A stretch of DNA of 11,491 bases from Deltaproteobacteria bacterium (GTDB taxonomy: Bacteria; Desulfobacterota; DSM-4660; Desulfatiglandales; B25-G16): assembly GCA_003646875.1 (NCBI GenBank), contig QMLT01000029.1, forward strand, positions 1-11,491, read 5' to 3'. Made by a program: the position numbers and the translations under genes. Of this stretch, positions 6,647 through 11,491 are shown piece after piece; position 1 is the first letter of the stretch; every line of letters starts with the position of its first letter. Below the pieces are notes generated by a model that was given only the letters and a program-made list of their open reading frames with translations, did not search any database and had not been told where the DNA came from.

Positions 6647-8926
6647 ATGGAAAATGAATTTACAACTGTTGGCAAGCGTGTCGTGAGGAGTGATTCACTT
6701 GCGAAGGTTACAGGAGAGGCATGCTACACCGCAGACATAAAGCTTCCCGGGATGCTTGCAGCGAAGGTATTGAGAAGCCCGTATCCTCACGCCAAAATTC
6801 TTCGCATTGACTTGAAACGTGCCCTGAAAGTGCCGGGAGTGAAGGCTGCCATCAGTGGTTTTGACACTTACGGGATAAAGTGGGGTGTTTTTCGATATAC
6901 GAAGGATCACCCTATGTTGCCTACGGACAAGGTCCGCTACATCGGTGAAGACGTGGCGGCAGTCGCTGCGGTTGACGAGGAAACGGCGCTGGAAGCCCTT
7001 TCGCATATCCGGGTGGACTATGAACCGCTGCCCGCTGTCTTTGATCCCGAGGAGGCCATGCAGGAGGGGGCACCACAGATCCATAAAGAGTTTACAAACA
7101 ATATCAACATCCATGTTAATATTGATGTGGGTAAAGTTGATGAGGCTATGAACAAGGCATTTCTCGTGAGAGAGGATACGTTTAAGGCAGCCGGAGAAGC
7201 ATATGCAATGAAGGAACCTTACGCGGTTGTCGCTTCATATAAAAACGGTTTTCTCGACCTGTGGATGCCGAACGCCGGGCCCCATGTCCGGGCCAAGGCG
7301 CTGTCGAACCTCCTGAAGATGCCTCTTAACAGGGTACGTATCCGTCATATTAACTCCGGAGGTGCATTCGGCGGTCGCTCGGAGGTATCACCTGGTGATC
7401 TCATAGCATCGTTTTTGTCCATCAAGGCCGGCAGGCCGGTCAAGCTTGTCCTTTCCAGGGAAGAAAATGCTACAAGCACAAGACAGGTGCACGACATCAT
7501 TGCCACGGTAAAGACAGGGATGAAAAAGGACGGCACCATCGTGGCGAAGGATTACCGGGCGGTCTATGATGGTGGCGCCTACAGCTCGACCGGTCCTATC
7601 GCCACCTCGATTCCGTTCTATGTTTATGAGGAATGCTACCGGTTCCGAAATGTCCGGTATAATGGGTACCGGGTATTTACAAACAAGGGGATACGAGGAA
7701 TGTACGGTTGCCACGGGAGGGCCTTTCTTGCAGGCAACGAGGCGCAGATGGACTTCATGGCAAAGGAACTCGGCATGGACCCCGTGGAAATACGGCTCAA
7801 GAACGGTCTGACGTCAGGAGAGGTAACAGCAACAAAATCAAAGATTACAAGCTGTGGCCTCAAAGAAACCATACAAAAGGCCTCAGAAAAAACAGGCTTC
7901 AAAAAGAAGTGGGCCAGAACACAAAGATTCAAAGGGATAGGCATGGGGTGCGTGGCCATGATGTGTGGTTTTCCCATGGGGTTCCGTTCTGGATCATCGT
8001 GCTACGTAAAGATGAACGAAGACGGCCAGGTGACGCTCGTAACGGGAGTTATTGATAATGGACAGGGAAACGAATCGCTGGCAATTCAGGTTGCCTCCGA
8101 GGTCCTCGGTGTTCCGATGGAGGATATCAACCTCGTGAATGCAGACACAGAGGCGACGAACCTCGACCCTGGTTCTTACTCGCAAGCCTCTACGTTTGTG
8201 GGGGCGAATGCGGTGAAGGTTGCCTGTGAGAATGCCCGCAGGAAGATTGTTGCTATTGCTGCTCAAAAACTTGGAGTGAAAGAAGCCGACATCGGTCTTA
8301 AGGACCGTATGGCCTATTCCAGGAAAACACCCGATAATAAAATGCGCATCTCGTGGGCAGCGCGGGAGGCCTTTTTCCGGGGAGAGCCGATCGTAGGCAC
8401 GGGTTCTTTTTTCCCAAAGATCGACTTTGAGAGGGAATGGGTGTCGAGGCCATGGGGACAGATGGCAGGAACATTTTCTTTTGGAACATCCGTGGCAGAG
8501 GTCGCCATTGATAGCGAGACCGGTAAGGTCTCGATCCCGCATTTTACAGCGGCGCACGATTGCGGGCGCCCAATCAATCCAATGGCGGTGGAGGGGCAGA
8601 TGGAAGGCTCCATACAGCAGGCGGGTGTTGCGACGATCATGGAAGGAAATCTCTGGGAAGGGGGTTTTCTGTTAAACCCTGATCTTTTGGAATATAAGGT
8701 CCCCCTTGCATGCGACATGCCCGACATAGAAACGATCATTGTGAGCTCCAGAGACCCTGAAGGACCGTTCGGGGCAAAAGAAGGAGGTCTTACCATCCGG
8801 ATGAATGCACACAGCGCGGTTGCCTGTGCCGTGTCGAACGCCACGGGTACTGTTTTCCGTGAGCTCCCACTGACGCCTGACAGGGTTTTGAATGCCCTGC
8901 AACGAAAGAAGGGGGTTAAGCGATGA
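6647..8926 (+). CDS. Molybdopterin-binding large subunit, xanthine oxidase family (4-hydroxybenzoyl-CoA reductase-type complex)
   Basis: A 759-residue catalytic subunit of a xanthine-oxidase-family molybdenum enzyme, close to the length of HcrA. The N-terminal a/b hammerhead domain starts with GKRVVRSDSLAKVTGEACYT. Molybdopterin-cytosine-dinucleotide motifs follow: GGAFGGR (238-244) and DNGQG (470-474), then GSYSQASTFVG. The C-terminal block GPFGAKEGGL (706-715) aligns without gaps to GPFGAKEASE of Thauera HcrA as I recall it. Leu715 (CTT, 8789-8791) replaces the Glu that is the catalytic base in the family. I chose ATG 6647 because AAGGGGG lies 5 bases upstream; ATG 6632 is also in frame. 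It overlaps the FAD-subunit gene by 4 bases. Substrate is unknown. A non-hydroxylating reaction or a structural paralogue are possible because of the Glu loss. Confidence 0.88.
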   Translation: MENEFTTVGKRVVRSDSLAKVTGEACYTADIKLPGMLAAKVLRSPYPHAKILRIDLKRALKVPGVKAAISGFDTYGIKWGVFRYTKDHPMLPTDKVRYIGEDVAAVAAVDEETALEALSHIRVDYEPLPAVFDPEEAMQEGAPQIHKEFTNNINIHVNIDVGKVDEAMNKAFLVREDTFKAAGEAYAMKEPYAVVASYKNGFLDLWMPNAGPHVRAKALSNLLKMPLNRVRIRHINSGGAFGGRSEVSPGDLIASFLSIKAGRPVKLVLSREENATSTRQVHDIIATVKTGMKKDGTIVAKDYRAVYDGGAYSSTGPIATSIPFYVYEECYRFRNVRYNGYRVFTNKGIRGMYGCHGRAFLAGNEAQMDFMAKELGMDPVEIRLKNGLTSGEVTATKSKITSCGLKETIQKASEKTGFKKKWARTQRFKGIGMGCVAMMCGFPMGFRSGSSCYVKMNEDGQVTLVTGVIDNGQGNESLAIQVASEVLGVPMEDINLVNADTEATNLDPGSYSQASTFVGANAVKVACENARRKIVAIAAQKLGVKEADIGLKDRMAYSRKTPDNKMRISWAAREAFFRGEPIVGTGSFFPKIDFEREWVSRPWGQMAGTFSFGTSVAEVAIDSETGKVSIPHFTAAHDCGRPINPMAVEGQMEGSIQQAGVATIMEGNLWEGGFLLNPDLLEYKVPLACDMPDIETIIVSSRDPEGPFGAKEGGLTIRMNAHSAVACAVSNATGTVFRELPLTPDRVLNALQRKKGVKR

Positions 8927-9867
8927 TTTTACCAAAATTTGAATACAAGAGTGCCGAGAATATCGCCAAGGCGATCGCTTTTTATGAGCGTTATAACGGA
9001 AAGATCCGTTATCTGGCCGGCGGGACAGACCTCATCCCGTTGGTGAAACTGAGATTATCAACACCGATGGCTATCATCGATCTCAAGGAAATCGAAGGAT
9101 TGAAAGCTATTTCTCATCAGGGCGGGTGGCTGGTAATCGGTGCAAACGTTACACTCTTCGAACTCAAGAACAATAACACGGTAAAAGAATATTTCCCCGC
9201 ACTCTATGAATCGCTCGATGCGACCTCCTGCGAGACACTCCAAATGCGGGGCACAATAGGAGGCAACATTCTCCAAAACACGCGCTGTCTCCTATATAAT
9301 CAATCCCTGGAGTGGAGAACGGCACGTGGATTCTGTTTCAAAATGGGAGGCGAAACATGTAATGTTGTCCCCAATGCAAGGGCATGTTTTTCAAATTATT
9401 GCAGCGACAATGCCCTATCACTTATGGCCCTCTCTGCGAGTGTGAAGCTCGTCGGCCCACGGGGGGAGAGAAAGATGCCGTTGGAAAAGATCTTCAGTGG
9501 AGATGGAAGGAACCCGTTTACGCTTATGCCCGGAGAAATTCTCACGGAAATACTTATCCCCATGAAAAGGTCTAAAGGTGCGTACGAAAAATTGAGGGTT
9601 CGGGATTCCATCGATTATCCTTTACTTGGTGTGGGTGTTTCCACTAAGGGCAATGCAGGCAGAGTCTGTGTCGGGGGTATCGGGCCGAGCCCCCTTGTCT
9701 ATAACCTTAAGGACATAAACGAGAGCGCTTTCAAGGATGTAGCGGAAAAGGCATACAGTGATGCGAGGCCGGTATCGAATACAACGCTTTCCCCGGATTA
9801 CCGGAAGAAGATGGTCAGTGTCCTCATTCAAAGGGCGAGCAAAAAAGCCCTGCAGGAGGGGAAATGA
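8923..9867 (+). CDS. FAD-binding subunit with [4Fe-4S] loop (4-hydroxybenzoyl-CoA reductase beta-type)
   Basis: A 314-residue FAD subunit of a xanthine-oxidase-family complex. AGGTDL (32-37) and TIGGN (111-115) are the two FAD-binding glycine motifs. Directly after TIGGN comes an insert of about 40 residues with Cys122, Cys138, Cys146 and Cys155 (C-x15-C-x7-C-x8-C), plus Cys160. The flanking RCLLYNQ, KMGGETC and a conserved-looking D-N-A-L segment match HcrB. This loop binds an extra [4Fe-4S] cluster in 4-hydroxybenzoyl-CoA reductase and is absent from ordinary xanthine dehydrogenase or CO dehydrogenase medium subunits. It points to electrons entering from low-potential ferredoxin for a reductive reaction. 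The start ATG overlaps the previous stop (ATGA) and has AAGGGGG upstream. The next gene also overlaps by 4 bases. Confidence 0.9.
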   Translation: MILPKFEYKSAENIAKAIAFYERYNGKIRYLAGGTDLIPLVKLRLSTPMAIIDLKEIEGLKAISHQGGWLVIGANVTLFELKNNNTVKEYFPALYESLDATSCETLQMRGTIGGNILQNTRCLLYNQSLEWRTARGFCFKMGGETCNVVPNARACFSNYCSDNALSLMALSASVKLVGPRGERKMPLEKIFSGDGRNPFTLMPGEILTEILIPMKRSKGAYEKLRVRDSIDYPLLGVGVSTKGNAGRVCVGGIGPSPLVYNLKDINESAFKDVAEKAYSDARPVSNTTLSPDYRKKMVSVLIQRASKKALQEGK

Positions 9868-10337
9868 TGAAGACGATGAAGGTAACCTTTCATGTAAACG
9901 ATGAAAAAGTAACTCTCCATGTAAGGCCTTATGAGACCCTCCTCGAAACTCTCCGGGAAAGGCTTGATCTTATTGGGGCGAAAGAGGCCTGTGGTGTGGG
10001 CGCCTGCGGGGCCTGCACAGTGGTTGTGAACGGCATACCACTTCGTTCGTGTCTTGTGCTTACGCCGGAGGTGGATGGCGCATCAATTACTACGATCGAA
10101 GGGCTCGGAAAGGATGGAAAACTCCACCCGCTCCAGGAGGCCTTTATGGAAAAAGGCGCGGTCCAATGCGGTTTCTGCACCTCTGGTATGATCCTGACGG
10201 CGAAGGCGCTTCTTGACAGGAACAAAAGGCCGACCAAAAAAGAGATAATCAAGACGATATCCTCGAATATCTGTCGGTGCACCGGCTACAAAAAGATCGT
10301 AGAGGCCGTTGAGAAGGCAGCAGAGAAGAGTGTATAG
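9864..10337 (+). CDS. [2Fe-2S] small subunit, xanthine oxidase family
   Basis: A 157-residue iron-sulfur subunit carrying electrons between the flavin and the molybdenum centre. The N-terminal plant-type ferredoxin domain has Cys43, 48, 51 and 63 (C-x4-C-x2-C-x11-C, in ACGVGACGACTV...RSC). The C-terminal helical domain has Cys102, 105, 137 and 139 (C-x2-C-x31-C-x-C, in QCGFC...ICRCTGY), which binds the second cluster next to the pterin. All eight ligands are present and the length is normal for HcrC/CoxS. ATG at 9864 overlaps the previous stop (ATGA), with GGAGGGG before it; ATG at 9867 or 9876 are alternatives. The order large-FAD-FeS with 4-base overlaps implies equimolar translation of one complex. 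Confidence 0.95.
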   Translation: MMKTMKVTFHVNDEKVTLHVRPYETLLETLRERLDLIGAKEACGVGACGACTVVVNGIPLRSCLVLTPEVDGASITTIEGLGKDGKLHPLQEAFMEKGAVQCGFCTSGMILTAKALLDRNKRPTKKEIIKTISSNICRCTGYKKIVEAVEKAAEKSV

Positions 10338-10670
10338 ATCATTATGCCTCTATGAAAAGAAGAATTAAAGGTCGGAAGTGGATAGGAGGTCCAAACAAAA
10401 GTTAAGGTCAATGCTGACTCAAACCTGCAAATAAAGAACAGTTTTGTGTAAAAGGAAGACATCCTGTTATATTTACAGCTTTAAACAAATGCGGGTTTGG
10501 AAGATCAATCTTGATGGTCTCGCAAAAAGTCTCAAAACCGTCATGCCGGACTTGATCCGGGTAACTTCTCAATAAATTGGGTTAGATTATATTTGTGACC
10601 AAAGACTGCCTGGTTAAAGCGGGAAAACTTAAGAACTTAAAGGCGTTCAATAAAATTGATAGCGCCATTT
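10338..10670. other. 333-base convergent intergenic region
   Basis: No gene was found. It contains an isolated Shine-Dalgarno-like GGATAGGAGGT (10379-10389) with no useful start codon after it. A 16-base stretch (10513-10528) resembles the left arm of the hairpin element at 6534. A short hairpin CCGGA-CTTGA-TCCGG lies at 10546-10560, and a likely terminator at 10642-10672. The middle part looks like dispersed-repeat debris. Confidence 0.6.
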
Positions 10671-10672
10671 TT
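10642..10672 (+). terminator. Probable terminator of the molybdenum-enzyme operon
   Basis: GGCGTT pairs with GA...CGCC and CAAT with ATTG around an AAA loop, with a small bulge (stem 10642-10666). TTTTT follows at 10668-10672. The U-run overlaps the stop codon of the convergent FGE-fold gene. On the other strand the same stem is followed by TTTAAG, so it may also stop leftward transcripts. The stem is imperfect. Confidence 0.5.
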
Positions 10673-11417
10673 ACGCAGGAATCTCCTTTACGCAGCGAAA
10701 TCCAAGCCAAGGGGCGCCGTTGATGGGATCTTCAGGGCTCCAGCGACAGGTAACCCTCACAAAGGTTGCTGACCCTAAAAAGCATCCTCCCCGCATGGGA
10801 AAAGACCCCCCTTGCCATTGGCCCTCGCACATCTCCCATACATTACCGCACATGTCGTAGCAGCCATATGGGCTCATCCCTGTGTGGAAGAGGCCGATTT
10901 CTGATGTGCTCCCAAGCCCGAGTTCTCTGGAATTACATCTACCGAGGATGAACTCATGGCCCCATGCCCAGAAACGCCTGTCTGTTCCCCTGCCTGCTTT
11001 TTCCCACTGTGCCTCAGTGGGGAGGGATTTTCCCGCCCACCTGGCATAGGCCCTTGCATCGTCCCAGCCTACAAACACAACAGGCTGCATTGGCTTTCTC
11101 CATACGGGATGATTCCAGAGATACGGTGCTCGATGCCCTGTTTCCTTAAGGAATGTGTGGTATTGGGAGTTCGTAACAGGATATCGATCAATATAGTATG
11201 CCTCAAGGTCTACACTGCGAGCGGGTATCTCGGTAGCAAATACCTGGTTCACCCGTCTGTCTCGCAAAAAGATATGGCGGAGTTCTTCCTGGGTAATTCC
11301 CATGGTAAATTGACCTTTGGGCACCAACACCATCTCGGCTTTATCTGTCGGGCACACAATAGTGTCTGGAGGAGTTCCAGAGCCGAGTTTAGCGCTTATA
11401 TCCCAGCCGTTCACCAC
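10671..11417 (-). CDS. Formylglycine-generating-enzyme (SUMF1) fold protein lacking the catalytic cysteines
   Basis: A 248-residue protein that is one FGE-sulfatase domain. Landmarks are MVLVPKGQFTMG (29-40), DRYPVTNSQYHTFL (77-90), PVVFVGWDDARAYARWAGKSLPTEAQWEKA (112-141), GCYDMCGNVWEMCEG (185-199), and the end block from RGGCF (209-213) to GFRCV (239-243). In true FGE two Cys five residues apart sit just before and inside the R-C-A-A-R segment. Here the matching positions are Ala217 and, in RVTCR, Val222, so sulfatase Cys-to-formylglycine conversion is unlikely. Members like this occur in EgtB/NirV-type and uncharacterised proteins. No signal peptide or membrane segment is visible. Start is GTG 11417 with AAAGGA 8 bases upstream; it shares its G with the TAG of the preceding frame, indicating translational coupling. 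Confidence 0.85.
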   Translation of the reverse strand: MVNGWDISAKLGSGTPPDTIVCPTDKAEMVLVPKGQFTMGITQEELRHIFLRDRRVNQVFATEIPARSVDLEAYYIDRYPVTNSQYHTFLKETGHRAPYLWNHPVWRKPMQPVVFVGWDDARAYARWAGKSLPTEAQWEKAGRGTDRRFWAWGHEFILGRCNSRELGLGSTSEIGLFHTGMSPYGCYDMCGNVWEMCEGQWQGGSFPMRGGCFLGSATFVRVTCRWSPEDPINGAPWLGFRCVKEIPA

Positions 11418-11491
11418 TATGTCATTCCTTTGTTCAAATATGCTCGTAAAAAAGTTGGACCTACCTTTTGTGGAGGGTCACCACTCCCAGG
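11417..11491 (-). CDS. C-terminal end of an upstream gene (partial, unrecognised)
   Basis: Reading from the right edge on the minus strand, one frame is open for 24 codons and ends GPTFLRAYLNKGMT followed by TAG at 11419-11417. The TAG shares its G with the GTG start of the FGE-fold gene (TAGTG), and the FGE ribosome site AAAGGA lies inside this frame. That spacing is typical of coupled genes in one operon, which is the main support. The tail is too short to assign a family. The other two frames of this stretch contain stops. Confidence 0.5.
   Translation of the reverse strand, partial: PGSGDPPQKVGPTFLRAYLNKGMT

Noticed and set aside
10379..10395. Strong Shine-Dalgarno-like GGATAGGAGGT after the [2Fe-2S] subunit gene
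   Set aside because: No start codon at proper spacing opens more than a few codons; at most it is the remnant of a lost gene start.
10546..10560. Hairpin CCGGACTTGATCCGG as the operon terminator
   Set aside because: No T-run follows it, and its sequence resembles common dispersed repeats; the hairpin at 10642-10672 is the better candidate.

Overview
The window looks like chromosome of an anaerobic bacterium that degrades acyl-CoA and aromatic compounds. A Desulfobacterota or syntrophic deltaproteobacterial background is my inference. It rests on a ferredoxin-fused electron-transfer flavoprotein, a β-oxidation fusion enzyme, a 4-hydroxybenzoyl-CoA-reductase-type molybdenum enzyme and several short dispersed repeats. 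No rRNA, tRNA, CRISPR array or intact insertion sequence was seen.

Left block (1-3228, minus strand): a 3-hydroxyacyl-CoA dehydrogenase/enoyl-CoA hydratase fusion, then etfB, then the first 40 codons of an etfA whose N-terminus is a [4Fe-4S] ferredoxin domain. Together they would hydrate and oxidise enoyl-CoA to 3-oxoacyl-CoA, with the ETF linking an acyl-CoA dehydrogenase outside the window to ferredoxin, NAD or the membrane. A 215-base gap between the fusion gene and etfB holds a small inverted-repeat element.

Central intergenic region (3229-4085): two back-to-back σ70-like promoters with overlapping -35 boxes. A 19-base palindrome of GntR type covers the -10 and spacer of the leftward one. 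The leader of the leftward promoter contains a repeat cassette (3318-3570) bounded by imperfect inverted GGTTCAA-type repeats. The leader of the rightward promoter holds short, possibly decayed, minus-strand frames.

Right block (4086-10337, plus strand): a five-gene set, probably one operon. A saccharopine/lysine-dehydrogenase-like oxidoreductase and a class III PLP aminotransferase come first. A 55-base hairpin-forming element follows, then the molybdopterin, FAD and [2Fe-2S] subunits of a xanthine-oxidase-family enzyme, joined by 4-base ATGA overlaps. The FAD subunit carries the four-cysteine [4Fe-4S] loop typical of 4-hydroxybenzoyl-CoA reductase. The large subunit has Leu where the family's catalytic Glu should be. 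The combination of a reductase-type, electron-rich molybdenum enzyme with an altered active site and two amino-acid-type enzymes is the most unusual part of the window, and its substrate is unknown.

Right edge (10671-11491, minus strand): an FGE/SUMF1-fold protein without the catalytic cysteine pair, translationally coupled (TAGTG) to the end of an upstream gene cut by the window. A probable bidirectional terminator lies between it and the convergent molybdenum-enzyme operon.
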